Positions 51,564 to 61,327 of a stretch of DNA of 64,000 nucleotides are shown here, piece after piece. The notes beneath the pieces are model-generated. The model was given only the letters and a program-made list of their open reading frames with translations. It was not told the origin of the DNA and ran no database searches. Source of the DNA: Paenibacillus graminis (lineage in GTDB: Bacteria > Bacillota > Bacilli > Paenibacillales > Paenibacillaceae); assembly GCF_000758705.1 (NCBI RefSeq), contig NZ_CP009287.1, positions 5,952,001 through 6,016,000 of the forward strand. Direction: 5' to 3'. Position 1 is the first letter of the stretch. Each line of letters opens with the position of its first letter. Made by a program: the position numbers and the translations under genes.

Positions 51564-52759
51564 CGTATGCCCTCTCCTTCCGGAACCGCATTGCCTGCCA
51601 GGGCAGACAGCACGGCCCCTTTGATAACAATGCCCTTCAGTTTGTCCGCCTCATCCACAACTGCAACAGGCAGATGCGTCCCTGACATGAGTTCAAAGAG
51701 ATCATTCAGCAGTGTATCCGGAGATACACGGGGAATCTCTCTGCGCATGACCTCAAGAATCGTCCGGTTCTCCTTGAGCGCCTGCGCCGCATCCTCCGCA
51801 GTAACCACTCCCTGCAGCTTCATTTCTTTATCAGCAACATACAGACTGGAGACGCCGCTGTCCCGCATCAATTGCAGCGCAACGCGCGGTCCGCGCTCCG
51901 GCCGGATCATTTCCGGCTGGCGCATCACATGTGCTGCGGTCAGTACCTTGGACAGATCAACATCTTCGACAAACCGTTCCACATATTTATTGGCAGGCTG
52001 GATCAGAATCTCTTCCGGCGTGCCGATCTGTACAATTACGCCATCCTTCATCAAGGCGATCCGGTCGCCGATGCGCAGGGCCTCATCCAGATCATGCGTG
52101 ATGAATACAATCGTCTTCTTCATTTTGGACTGCAGTTCCAGCAGCTCCTGCTGCATATCCTTGCGGATCAGCGGGTCCAGCGCACTGAAAGCCTCATCCA
52201 TCAGCAGAATATCCGGGTTATTGGCAAGGCCGCGTGCCAGGCCCACCCGCTGCTGCATGCCTCCGCTGAGCTGATCGGGACGGTGATGCTCCCAGCCTTT
52301 AAGGCCTACGAGTTCCAGAGCCTCCATGGCAAGCCGGGTTCTTTCCTTTTTCTCTACCCCCTGCACTTCAAGACCATATTCGGCATTGGCCAGCACCGAT
52401 CGGTGCGGGAACAACGCAAACTTCTGGAAGACCATTCCGATATTTTTGCGGCGGAACTGGCGGAGCTGTTCGGGATTCATTTTGACGACATCCTTGTCTT
52501 TAAAAAGCACCTGTCCCCCCGTAGGCTCTATCAAACGGTTCAATAACCGGACCAGAGTGGACTTGCCGCTTCCCGACAGCCCCATAATGACAAAGATTTC
52601 TCCTTCTTCGATGCGGAAGTCCGCCCTGTTGACTCCAACCGTCAGCTTGGCTTCCCGGGCAATTTTCTCTTTGGACCATCCTTGCGCAAGTAATGGAAGA
52701 GCCCGTACCGCATCATGACCAAATACCTTGGTAAGCTGCTTCACCTCAATAATTGCCAT
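51560..52759 (-). CDS. opuAA: Glycine betaine ABC transporter ATPase with CBS domains
   Basis: A 399-residue ATPase. Walker A GLSGSGKST, signature LSGGMQQR and Walker B DILLMDEAFSALDP are present. Residues ~275-395 hold a tandem CBS pair, which in OpuA senses ionic strength or cyclic-di-AMP. ATG at 52759 has AGGAGG upstream; longer in-frame starts lack a site. First gene of the operon, divergent from gbsR. Confidence 0.95.
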   Translation of the reverse strand: MAIIEVKQLTKVFGHDAVRALPLLAQGWSKEKIAREAKLTVGVNRADFRIEEGEIFVIMGLSGSGKSTLVRLLNRLIEPTGGQVLFKDKDVVKMNPEQLRQFRRKNIGMVFQKFALFPHRSVLANAEYGLEVQGVEKKERTRLAMEALELVGLKGWEHHRPDQLSGGMQQRVGLARGLANNPDILLMDEAFSALDPLIRKDMQQELLELQSKMKKTIVFITHDLDEALRIGDRIALMKDGVIVQIGTPEEILIQPANKYVERFVEDVDLSKVLTAAHVMRQPEMIRPERGPRVALQLMRDSGVSSLYVADKEMKLQGVVTAEDAAQALKENRTILEVMRREIPRVSPDTLLNDLFELMSGTHLPVAVVDEADKLKGIVIKGAVLSALAGNAVPEGEGIR

Positions 52760-53017
52760 GGTGACCTCCTTCTTCCGTATAACAGATTTTCGTCTTGCTT
52801 CACTCAAACTAGTGTAACGGACATGTGAAATACGACGCAAAGTTCATATACGCTTAAAAATTAGTGTACAGTTTTAACTTTACGTACTTTATGTATAGAA
52901 TACTCCGTTTAACGGCAAATCCCGTTCCAGATGAATTCTTTACTTCTGCACAGGGATTTGATTACAATACACAATAGAGGTTTGCAGTCATTAGCCTACA
53001 CCTCAGGAGGGACCTTT
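52760..53017. promoter_or_regulatory. opuA-gbsR divergent control region
   Basis: 258 bases between the divergent starts. TTAACT-N16-TAGAAT at about 52880-52907 is a tolerable plus-strand promoter. It overlaps the short palindromic stretch AAAGTACGTAAAG on the minus strand. No certain minus promoter could be set. GbsR-type regulators usually act in such regions. Confidence 0.4.
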
Positions 53018-53575
53018 ATGAATGATTTAGAAGGGCTTGCGCCCGAACAAGTGGAGAGAATCAGCAAAGCCCGGGAGCGCGTCATCGATTCCATCGGCAA
53101 AAATATGGATTTGTACGGAATAACACTGTCCATTGGGCATTTATACGGTTATATGTACTTTAATCAGGGGCCTGTAACGCTGGACGAGCTGAGCCGGACT
53201 ATGGGAATGAGCAAGACTTCCATGAGTACAGGGGTGCGCACCCTGCTGGATCTGAAGATGATTGACAAGGTATGGGGAAAAGGCACCCGGAAGGATTTGT
53301 TCGAGGTGGTTCCCGATTGGCATCAGAACTTCAGTGATTACTTCTCCATTAAATGGAGAAAAGCCGTTGAAGGAAATATGGCCGCGCTCAGCAAATCACT
53401 GAACGAAATCAAACAAATGAAAAGTGAGTATGCGGATGAACCGGGAATGGAACAGCTGCTAAGTACCGATGAAGTCAAAATTGAGGAAGCGATTAAATAC
53501 TACCGCTGGCTCCTGAAGCTGATCGAAGCACTGGAAACCGGTAAAATCTTCGAACTGATTCCTAAAGAATCCTAG
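53018..53575 (+). CDS. gbsR: GbsR family choline/betaine-responsive regulator
   Basis: A 185-residue MarR-like winged-helix regulator of the GbsR/OpcR family. ISKARERVIDSIGKNMDLYG opens the domain, the helix-turn-helix is in TLDELSRTMGMSKTSMSTGVR (about residues 48-68), and a long C-terminal helix pair mediates dimerisation. ATG at 53018 has AGGAGG upstream and gives the family length (about 180). Known relatives repress osmoprotectant uptake or choline oxidation genes; the divergent opuA operon is the obvious target. Confidence 0.93.
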   Translation: MNDLEGLAPEQVERISKARERVIDSIGKNMDLYGITLSIGHLYGYMYFNQGPVTLDELSRTMGMSKTSMSTGVRTLLDLKMIDKVWGKGTRKDLFEVVPDWHQNFSDYFSIKWRKAVEGNMAALSKSLNEIKQMKSEYADEPGMEQLLSTDEVKIEEAIKYYRWLLKLIEALETGKIFELIPKES

Positions 53576-53607
53576 GGTTACTGCATCGAGTTTTCATATC
53601 CCCGTAT

Positions 53608-53650
53608 AAAAAACAGCCGAGATCCTGGAGTTAGGATTTCGGCTGTTTGG
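53608..53650. terminator. Bidirectional terminator between gbsR and the laminarinase
   Basis: AAACAGCCGA-ATCCT pairs with AGGAT-TCGGCTGTTT, with T on both outer sides. Confidence 0.92.
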
Positions 53651-53672
53651 TGTCTATGGGGTGCTTCGGCCC

Positions 53673-56600
53673 TTACGAAACCTCTGTCAAACTCACATTA
53701 TCGATGAAAATATGATTGCCTGCCTGAATCGCGCTGTTCGTACCTTCGCTGTTGCCCGCAATCAGACCCATGGTGTAATCCCCGCTTTTATGCTCCACAG
53801 CCACTTCAATCAAACGGTCTACATCAGACCGGGCTTCAAAAGTCAGCGTGTACGTCTTGCCCTGCACAAGCTTCAAATTGGCATAATCCACCTGTGCGCT
53901 GTAGCTGGCGGTTCCCGTACCTGTCAGTGATACGGCAAGTTCCCCATCCTGCGGGGCGGCAGAGCCGGTTCCATCAAAATATTGCGACCAGCCTGTTAAT
54001 CCCTTTGCCGGATCGAAGGTTCCATTATCCAGCTTACCGCTGGCCGGTTCTACTGGTGTGCCGCCCCCGCCTTGCACCTCCGTCACCCTAATGTCGTCAA
54101 AAGAGAGCGTATGCGGTGTTCCATTCGCCGTCTTATCAGCGCCCATCGCTGCACCGATCAGATAGTTCAGCTTCAGCGGGTTACTGTTATCCACGGTAAA
54201 CTGGGCACTGTAGGTTGCCCAAGTTGCGGTAACCTCGAACTTCGCCTGTGCTGCTGCGGCCGAGGTGCCGCTGTATTCTACGATAATCTGCCTTGGAACG
54301 GTCGATTTGGCTTTGAAGCTCAGCTCATACGTCTTTCCAGCCTCCAGCGGGATGCCCTCCTGGAAAAACTGCGTATGCCAGGCTGCCGTACCGGCAACGT
54401 CAATTCTAATCTCCGCCACACCTTCATTCACGTTAAAAGAAGACACACCGCCTTCCCCGGACCACGTGGACCAGCCCGTTGTACCGCTGGCGAACGAACC
54501 GTTGACAACCAGATTGTTGTCATTTGCCAGAATGGTCTGGGTTACCGCAGCGCTGACATATCCTTCGGCTTCCACAGTTATCATGTAGCTGCCTTCAGCA
54601 GGGAAAGCGGCTGCTTCTATTGTAATTTTGCCCGCTTGGACGGTATATTGCCCTCCGGCAAGTGCTGTACCGTTGACCTTAACGGCTGTAATGCTGCTGC
54701 GCCACGCCGCATTCTCGGTGAACGTCAGTTCTACCGGCTGCGATACCCGGTTGTTCGTACTGTCGGCAAGCAGCTCCTGCGGTTTGGCGGGGGCATTTTT
54801 GATCTCAAACCTCACATTGTCAATTACAAGCTCATGCGCCTGCGGAATACTCGCACCATCGACCTTGCCCAGCAGGAACTTCAGCGCCAGGGTATCATTC
54901 ACACCTTGCCGGAATTCGAATCTGTAATGGGTGGTTTCCGGTGTAATCTTTATGATTTGCCCAAAAGAAGGCTGATACGAAGCATTCTCCGCATTGACGC
55001 TGATGCTGCGGGCAACACTTGCGCTAGCGTCGAATTCGATAATATAGTCCATCCCCCCGGCAACCTTCAGCCCATTCTGGAACAGCATGACCGAATAGGG
55101 CTGATTGCCGGTATTGGCAATGTTGAATGTGGCTGCTCCCCCCGCAACCGCAGCGGTGGCCGCACCGCCTTGCTCCGTCAGCAGCCGCTCCCAGCTATTG
55201 AAGCCAAAGCTGAAATCCCCGTTCAACAACGGATAATAGACCAGCGAAGGATCATAATAGAAGCTGGTCCGCAGCAGCAGGAAGTTATCCAACTGGACGC
55301 TCCCCGCTGCCTTGCCGAGATGGAGCACAAATCGTCCCAGCGTGTCAGTTGCTCCGGCAAGATCGGGGAATACCGCCTCCACCTTCTGGGCTCCTGCCTT
55401 CAGCAGGACCGTTTCTGAAGCGTAGACGGTACCGTCCCTGCCCTGAAGCTCGATTACCGCCGTGCGCGGAGAAGGGACATCAACGTCAAAGACAAGCTTG
55501 TAATCCTGGCCCTGGACCAGGAAGATGCCTGTCTGCAGCAGACGGACATCCGCGCCATCGCCGCCAGTCCCGCTGATCTGCAGATTTAACTTGCCTGTAT
55601 CGCCAACACTTGGGCTGACCTCTGCACCTCCGGCGGCTTCGGCATGCCAGTAGCTGAGCCGGTCCGGCTCACCCAGATCAAAGGTGCCGTTATAGAGGTG
55701 GTTGCCGCTGCCCAGCGGCGTTTTGGCGCTGTCATGGTCAAACGGAATGCTGCCGATCTCTTCGAGACGTGCATTCCCGATCCATACCGGTGAAGCGTTC
55801 GTGCCCAAGTTGAATTCTACCCGGGCCGCAATATCCGAGTTCTCCTTCATCTGGAACATCGTTTCGTAATGCTTCAGTGATGAGGTCAAATCCGCCTTGA
55901 GCGACGGGGAATAGGCCTGATACCTGCGGGATTCTCCGCCCGTGAGCCGGACGCTGATGTTCCGCGAGATGTCTGTCTTTGCATCGAAGCTCAGCTTGTA
56001 GAATCTTCCCTTAGCCAGCGGCACAATGGCCTGCGGCTGGATGGAGTACGAGTTCCCCCCAGGGCTGCTGATATTCACCTTGAGGTAGTTCCGTCCGCCG
56101 ATTTCGTCCAGCGATACCGCCGCATCCGCCCCCGCTTCCTTATACAGCACCCAATGGGCTGTATTCGGGATGCCCATTCCGGCATCGCCTTCCTTTTGCT
56201 CGGTGAAACCGTTGTTGTAGATCAGGTTGCCGTCTGCAAGCGGCGGCAGTGAGCCTTCAAGGTAAGGCTCCTTCGTAAGTGTTACCGGCACCGGCTGGCG
56301 GTAAGGCCGCCCTGTCAGCTCATAGACTCTGACGTAATCGATTTCCATCGATTGCGGGAACACAGTCTCCGCCGTTGGATTACCGTCGAAATTACCGCCG
56401 ACCGCCAGATTCATCAGCAGATGAAATTCCTGGTTGAACGGTGCCGGATAAGCGTTGTTCGCCGGCTGTCCATTGCTCCGGCTGTACCAGTCATTTTTAG
56501 TCGAATATTGCACGCCGTCCACATACCAGCGGATTTCCCCCGGTTCCCATTCAATCGAATAGGTGTGGAACTGTTCAATCGTGGAATTGCCCGGCAGCAC

Positions 56601-58601
56601 ATATTCCTTGCCGGAATACACATTATCCGGCCACTGGGAACCGTAATGGATTGTGCCTGCAACCGTGCCTGGACGGCTGCCCCAGCCTTCCATAATGTCA
56701 ATCTCCCCTGATGCGGCCCATGAACCGTAGACATAGTCCTCAGGCAGCATCCAGATGGCCGGCCAATAGCCTTTGCCTACAGGCGCTTTGGCCCGGATTT
56801 CGAATTTACCGTACTTCTTGCTGAACAAATCTTTGGTTTTGATCCGCGAGGAGGTGTATTCCTTGCCGCCCTGCGCCTCTTTGCGCGCAGTAATGATCAG
56901 CTTCCCGTCCGCTTCCTTCACATTTTTCTCCTCATTCGTGTACCATTCCAGCTCATTGTTGCCCCAGCCCGGATTCCCGACTGCCGTGCCGTCTCCCAGG
57001 TCATAGGTCCACTTTGCCGGGTCAATGGCACCGTCATTGAACTCATCCCTCCACACCAGCGTCCAAGGATCAGCCGGAGGCGTTGGCGTGGCCGTTGGCG
57101 TCGCCGTGGCCGTTGGCGTCGCTGTGGTCGCCGGCGTCGCTGTGGTCGCCGGCGTCGCTGTGGCCGTTGGCGTCGCCGCCGGGGAAGTGCCGGAGCCGCC
57201 GGCCGGAGCCTGGGTGGCGGCCGGCGGTACGGCAACCGGCCCGCTGCGGCCCGGCTTCAGCGGAACGCCGCTGACGGTGACGCCTTCGGCGTTATTCTGG
57301 GCGGTGCCAAAACTGCCGCTGCCCTGAATGGCCGTGCCTTTGGCAGCCGCGGCAAGCAGCAGCTCTGCGACTTGCGCATGATCTGCAAGCACAACCTGGC
57401 TGGGACTGCCCAGGGTAAGCTTGCCGAACTTGCCGGCGAGCGTCAGCTTAACGCTGCCTGTGGCGGATGAAGCTGTGGAGACAGCGGTGATGTTCCCTTT
57501 TAGCACTGCTGCTTTTACGGCAGTTGAGACTTCGACATCCGTGAAGCCCTCTCCAGTCAGCCCGTTCTCTTCCAGAGTGGCGCCGGAATTCAGCAGCACC
57601 GTTCCAACCGAGGTTGTGCCGCTGGCATACATACGGATATTTCCATCCCGTTTGGCGGCCTGTACTCTGCCAATCACACTGTTCTGGAGGCCCGTGCCTT
57701 GCTCTCCGCCGCCGAGAATGAACGTAGTACCCGTAACTTTTACTCCTTCAAGTATTATTTTGCCTTCACCAATACCCTCCGAGAGATAGAGATTGCCCTC
57801 AACTACAGTATCCTTAAGGGTGATATCGGCATGGCTCAGCACCACGTTTCCTTGCACCTCTCCGAGGGTAATCTCCCCTTTCGAGCGCACCAGACCCGGC
57901 ACCATCCGGTCCACCATTTGGGCGAGCTCTGCGCGGGTAATCCGCCCCTGCGGCTTGAATGAACCGTCTGGGTAGCCTTTTAAATACCCCGCATCCGAAA
58001 GCGCTGCCGCAGCATCCTTAACCTCATTGTCTGTCCCGGCCAGATCGCTATAAGCCGCCTGTCCCCCGAGGTCCAGCCGAAAAATCTTCTGCAAAGCCAC
58101 AGCCGCCTCCGCACGCGTCAACGGAGCAGACGCTTCAATGCGGCCGTCTTTGCCTGCAATTAAATAACCTGCGGCGATGCCCTTGGCAATATCACTGCTG
58201 AACCAAGCAGCCGCGGGCACATCGCCAGGGAGGGCGGCCGCTTCCGCGCTGTAATTAAAAATACGGTTAATAATTACGGCAAACTCCGCCTTTGACACGG
58301 GAGCGCCCGGCCGGAACGTGCCGTCCCCGTAGCCTCCGACAATTCCATTTTCAATCCAGCGCTGCACAGCACGGGCTGCCCAACTATTCGCAGGCACATC
58401 AGAAAACGCTTTCAACCCATTGTAACCGGAAGACCTGCCCTCTGCTGCCGCTACGCTGCTTGTCTGGACAGCTGAATCCGCAACTTCAACAGGCTGACCC
58501 GAAGCAGCCCCGGCAATATGCCCGCCGCCGCCGCCCAGCGGGGATAGTAACCCTGAGAGCAGAGCCATGGCGGTAAGCAGACCGGATACCTTTTTTTTCA
58601 T
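53673..58601 (-). CDS. Giant surface laminarinase: SLH x3, GH16, multiple CBMs
   Basis: A 1642-residue exported enzyme predicted to cut beta-1,3-glucans. ATG at 58601 has GAGGAGG ten bases upstream and gives a signal peptide (MKKKVSGLLTAMALLSG). In order: three SLH repeats (about residues 60-230) for wall anchoring; a repetitive beta-rich region; a Pro/Thr/Ala linker; a GH16 catalytic domain with GEIDIMEGWG (nucleophile and acid/base Glu); then a string of about five CBM4/9-like beta-sandwich modules, interrupted by a DUF1533-like domain (about residues 1290-1370). The divergent LacI gene and an operator at 58650 suggest sugar-induced expression. Confidence 0.92.
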   Translation of the reverse strand: MKKKVSGLLTAMALLSGLLSPLGGGGGHIAGAASGQPVEVADSAVQTSSVAAAEGRSSGYNGLKAFSDVPANSWAARAVQRWIENGIVGGYGDGTFRPGAPVSKAEFAVIINRIFNYSAEAAALPGDVPAAAWFSSDIAKGIAAGYLIAGKDGRIEASAPLTRAEAAVALQKIFRLDLGGQAAYSDLAGTDNEVKDAAAALSDAGYLKGYPDGSFKPQGRITRAELAQMVDRMVPGLVRSKGEITLGEVQGNVVLSHADITLKDTVVEGNLYLSEGIGEGKIILEGVKVTGTTFILGGGEQGTGLQNSVIGRVQAAKRDGNIRMYASGTTSVGTVLLNSGATLEENGLTGEGFTDVEVSTAVKAAVLKGNITAVSTASSATGSVKLTLAGKFGKLTLGSPSQVVLADHAQVAELLLAAAAKGTAIQGSGSFGTAQNNAEGVTVSGVPLKPGRSGPVAVPPAATQAPAGGSGTSPAATPTATATPATTATPATTATPTATATPTATPTPPADPWTLVWRDEFNDGAIDPAKWTYDLGDGTAVGNPGWGNNELEWYTNEEKNVKEADGKLIITARKEAQGGKEYTSSRIKTKDLFSKKYGKFEIRAKAPVGKGYWPAIWMLPEDYVYGSWAASGEIDIMEGWGSRPGTVAGTIHYGSQWPDNVYSGKEYVLPGNSTIEQFHTYSIEWEPGEIRWYVDGVQYSTKNDWYSRSNGQPANNAYPAPFNQEFHLLMNLAVGGNFDGNPTAETVFPQSMEIDYVRVYELTGRPYRQPVPVTLTKEPYLEGSLPPLADGNLIYNNGFTEQKEGDAGMGIPNTAHWVLYKEAGADAAVSLDEIGGRNYLKVNISSPGGNSYSIQPQAIVPLAKGRFYKLSFDAKTDISRNISVRLTGGESRRYQAYSPSLKADLTSSLKHYETMFQMKENSDIAARVEFNLGTNASPVWIGNARLEEIGSIPFDHDSAKTPLGSGNHLYNGTFDLGEPDRLSYWHAEAAGGAEVSPSVGDTGKLNLQISGTGGDGADVRLLQTGIFLVQGQDYKLVFDVDVPSPRTAVIELQGRDGTVYASETVLLKAGAQKVEAVFPDLAGATDTLGRFVLHLGKAAGSVQLDNFLLLRTSFYYDPSLVYYPLLNGDFSFGFNSWERLLTEQGGAATAAVAGGAATFNIANTGNQPYSVMLFQNGLKVAGGMDYIIEFDASASVARSISVNAENASYQPSFGQIIKITPETTHYRFEFRQGVNDTLALKFLLGKVDGASIPQAHELVIDNVRFEIKNAPAKPQELLADSTNNRVSQPVELTFTENAAWRSSITAVKVNGTALAGGQYTVQAGKITIEAAAFPAEGSYMITVEAEGYVSAAVTQTILANDNNLVVNGSFASGTTGWSTWSGEGGVSSFNVNEGVAEIRIDVAGTAAWHTQFFQEGIPLEAGKTYELSFKAKSTVPRQIIVEYSGTSAAAAQAKFEVTATWATYSAQFTVDNSNPLKLNYLIGAAMGADKTANGTPHTLSFDDIRVTEVQGGGGTPVEPASGKLDNGTFDPAKGLTGWSQYFDGTGSAAPQDGELAVSLTGTGTASYSAQVDYANLKLVQGKTYTLTFEARSDVDRLIEVAVEHKSGDYTMGLIAGNSEGTNSAIQAGNHIFIDNVSLTEVS
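57080..57180. repeat. Tandem repeat encoding the Pro/Thr/Ala linker
   Basis: The 18-bp-type unit GCCGTTGGCGTCGCTGTG recurs with small changes (GTCGCCGGCGTCGCTGTG) about six times. It encodes the ATPTATATP-type linker before the GH16 domain and is a likely site of length variation. Confidence 0.8.
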
Positions 58602-58649
58602 TCTGTTCATTCCTCCTCGAAATCCTACGGTTCTTTCCAGTTCCACAAA

Positions 58650-58665
58650 ACGAAATCGGTTTCGT
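58650..58665. promoter_or_regulatory. LacI-type operator upstream of the laminarinase
   Basis: ACGAAATCGGTTTCGT has complementary arms ACGAAA/TTTCGT around a central CG pair, the classic LacI/GalR layout. It lies 49 bases before the laminarinase start, where bound repressor would block transcription. Confidence 0.75.
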
Positions 58666-58736
58666 AAATATTTGCGCCAACACCGCTTTTCCCATTTCAA
58701 CACACCACAATTAACACAGCTAGCCTGCAAAACCGT

Positions 58737-58765
58737 TTGACTTGCTCCGGCAAGTTGAATAGACT
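58737..58765 (+). promoter_or_regulatory. Promoter of the divergent LacI gene
   Basis: TTGACT (58737-58742) and TAGACT (58760-58765) are 17 bp apart. The spacer contains part of the inverted repeat ACTTGC-TCCG-GCAAGT (58740-58755), and AAACCGTTT (58730-58738) overlaps the -35; either could be an autoregulatory site. Confidence 0.65.
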
Positions 58766-58837
58766 TAAATCCATGAATAAACGCGGTGCGGCAGTCTTTT
58801 TGGACTAAGTGCACTGATTAGCGGAGGGTGGATTTCT

Positions 58838-59860
58838 ATGCAAATGAATATTAAAAAAATCGCGGAAATGGCGGGAGTCTCCGTCTCCACAGTTTCGAAA
58901 ATCATGAACAATTACAGCGATGTTTCCGAAAAAACAAAAAAACGGGTCATGGAAATTATCGAACAGACCGGATATTCCCCCTCCAATTCTGCCAAGACAC
59001 TAGCCACCAAAAAGTCCAACCTGATCGGGGTGATTTTTGCCGGCGAGCTGAATGTGGAGTTTACACACCCTTTTTTTGTTGAGGTGCTGAATTCCTTCAA
59101 GAAGCAGATGGGTGTGCTGGGCTACGATCTGATCTTCTTTTCCAACGAGAAATTCATCAGCAGCGGGGATTATTACTCCCGTTGTCTGCATTTTAATGTC
59201 GACGGCTGTGTCATTATCTCCGGACAAAAAATGGAGCCGGCGATCCGCGACCTGGATATGAGCAGCATTCCCTGCATCGGGGTAGACCTGGAGCTGACGG
59301 GTAAAAAGTCCGGATATGTGATGTCGGATAATTTCCAGATCGCCTCTAAGGTGGTGGAGCATTTCTACCTGCTGGGCCACAGGGAGCTTGGTTTTATCGG
59401 CAGCACAGCCGACTCGGATATTTCCAACCTGCGGGAGGCCGGGTTCGTCAAAGCGATTGAAAGCTTTGGCCTCACGCTGAACCGCAAATGGTTCGTACAT
59501 GGGGACGATTTTTTCGAATCCAGCGGCTACGCGGCCATGCGCCAGTTGCTAGAGAACGGGAGTAGGCCAAAAGCAGTCTTCGCCGCCTCCGATCTGCTTG
59601 CCCTTGGCGCAATCCGCGCTTTGAAGGAGCAGGGCCTGCGTATCCCGGAGGATGTTGCCATCATCGGCTGCGATGACATCGAGGCCTGCAAATACACCAG
59701 CCCCACACTAACCACGATCCGCCAGAACAAAGAGCGCCTGGGCGTCCTCGCGGCACATATGCTCTTCGACCTCATTAACAATCAATCGGACGGCGGTTCC
59801 TTTGTCGTCGAACCGGCGCTGATCGTCCGCGAATCCTGCGGCAGCAGGTTGACCGGCTAG
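58838..59860 (+). CDS. LacI family transcriptional regulator (laminarinase locus)
   Basis: A 340-residue repressor with LacI helix-turn-helix IKKIAEMAGVSVSTVSKIMN and effector domain; the C-terminal CDDIEACKYTSPTLTTI and RESC are typical of the family. GGAGGG precedes the ATG. Divergent from the laminarinase gene, it probably answers to a beta-glucan breakdown product (inference). Confidence 0.95.
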   Translation: MQMNIKKIAEMAGVSVSTVSKIMNNYSDVSEKTKKRVMEIIEQTGYSPSNSAKTLATKKSNLIGVIFAGELNVEFTHPFFVEVLNSFKKQMGVLGYDLIFFSNEKFISSGDYYSRCLHFNVDGCVIISGQKMEPAIRDLDMSSIPCIGVDLELTGKKSGYVMSDNFQIASKVVEHFYLLGHRELGFIGSTADSDISNLREAGFVKAIESFGLTLNRKWFVHGDDFFESSGYAAMRQLLENGSRPKAVFAASDLLALGAIRALKEQGLRIPEDVAIIGCDDIEACKYTSPTLTTIRQNKERLGVLAAHMLFDLINNQSDGGSFVVEPALIVRESCGSRLTG

Positions 59861-60292
59861 CCCGGGGTGCGGCTTAAGGTAAAATTCAACCATGAGATTC
59901 AAGTGTGAAATTTTTATTGTAATGTTCAATTGTCAGATTCAACCCGGCCGCTCCAAAAAGTGCCCATTGCCGCAAAAAGGGGGAATTCTAGAATTTCTAT
60001 TGCACAAAGTGCAGTTAAAACGAATTCCACCCCGATTTTGAGCAGTTTTACTGTACAAATAGTTACTTCTTCAAGCGCTGCTCCGGTTGCTCCTTCAGAT
60101 ACTGCTTTCTTATAAGCAACCTTCACTTACCTGGGCGTACTCCAATTCACCTTTATTAAACATCCCCCTCTCCAGCGAAAATTCACTTTCCGTAACAGCC
60201 AATACTAATCGAAATACTTTCGATAATATAATCCCCCATTTGATGGAAGGGTTCAAGGCGCTGTTTTTCTGGTTTTGGGTGTCATTTTTCGG
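59861..60292. other. Intergenic region with a diverged inverted box pair
   Basis: 430 bases without a convincing gene. CTATTGCACA (59997-60006) and TGTACAAATAG (60052-60062) face each other, TGCAC/GTGCA forms a hairpin at 60001-60013, and GGAATTC/GAATTCC (59982, 60028) bracket the left arm. A small degenerate repeat element is possible. Confidence 0.4.
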
Positions 60293-61303
60293 TTATAGCG
60301 GAGTAGGCGGCGAAACCTCGGGAGCCAGCTCCAGCTTCACCAATTGACCGGCATGCGTCAGCCCGGCACCGAAGCCATACAGCAGGATCTGCTGTCCGTT
60401 CAGGACTTTGCCTCCGCGGATACCAAGATCCAGAGCAAGCGGAATGCTGGCGGCAGAGGTGTTGCCGAAATACTCCAGGCTGTATAAAGCCTGTTCCAAC
60501 GGATAGTTCAGCCGCTCACAGATGGGCTCAATCATCCGCAAGTTAGCGCTGTGCGGAATGAACCAGTCCACCTGATCCAAGCTGATTCCAGCGTTGTTCA
60601 GCACCTGCTGCACACCCTGCGGTACAGTCCGCACCGCCCAGCGGAACACTTCGCGGCCATTTTGCACCAGCTTCCCCGTATCTACCAGCTCAACCTCATT
60701 CACACTGCGCGACAGGCCTGTGCGGTATACATGATGCGCCCCGCTGCCGTCGCTGCCCAGATGGAATCCGGCAAAGCCGTCCAGTTGTTCATCACTCTCC
60801 ACCAGCACGGCCCCCGCCCCGTCACCAAAAAGAATGCAGGTGCTGCGATCGGTATAGTCGGTGATTTTGGACAAGGCATCCGCGCCTAGAACCAGTACCT
60901 TGCGGTGCAGACCGGAAGCGACGTAGGCATGTGCCGTATGGAGCGCATAGACAAACCCGGCGCAGGCAGCACTCATGTCTATGGCTCCGGCGGTAGAGGG
61001 AATACCGAGACGGTTCTGCAGGATGGACGCAACCGAAGGAAATGGGAAGTCCGGTGTGCTGGTGGCGACGAGAATCATATCGACATCCTGAATGCTTTTG
61101 CCATAACGCTTCATCAGATCCAGCACGGCGGCTGTACACAAATCACTGGTATATTCATCCTCGCGGCTGATTCGGCGCTCACGGATTCCGGTCCGCTGGA
61201 CAATCCACTCATCATTGGTATCCACCATCTGCTCCAGGTCGCTGTTCGTAAGTCTCCGGGCCGGAACATAGGACCCGATTGCGGTAATTTTGGCACCTTT
61301 CAA
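60293..61303 (-). CDS. fabH: Beta-ketoacyl-ACP synthase III
   Basis: A 336-residue condensing enzyme that starts fatty-acid chains from acyl-CoA and malonyl-ACP. The Cys-His-Asn triad is visible: SAACAGF (Cys114), FIPHSANLRM (His251) and FGNTSAAS (Asn281). TTG at 61303 is preferred because GAGGTGA lies six bases upstream; a GTG three codons earlier falls inside that site. It is not followed by fabF, so it stands alone as in Bacillus fabHB. FapR boxes lie just upstream. Confidence 0.95.
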   Translation of the reverse strand: MKGAKITAIGSYVPARRLTNSDLEQMVDTNDEWIVQRTGIRERRISREDEYTSDLCTAAVLDLMKRYGKSIQDVDMILVATSTPDFPFPSVASILQNRLGIPSTAGAIDMSAACAGFVYALHTAHAYVASGLHRKVLVLGADALSKITDYTDRSTCILFGDGAGAVLVESDEQLDGFAGFHLGSDGSGAHHVYRTGLSRSVNEVELVDTGKLVQNGREVFRWAVRTVPQGVQQVLNNAGISLDQVDWFIPHSANLRMIEPICERLNYPLEQALYSLEYFGNTSAASIPLALDLGIRGGKVLNGQQILLYGFGAGLTHAGQLVKLELAPEVSPPTPL

Positions 61304-61327
61304 GAATATCACCTCATATTTTATGAT

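Noticed and set aside
54072..55418. Plus-strand open frame of 448 codons inside the laminarinase gene
   Set aside because: Shadow of the GC-rich CBM repeats; composition is not protein-like and there is no ribosome site.
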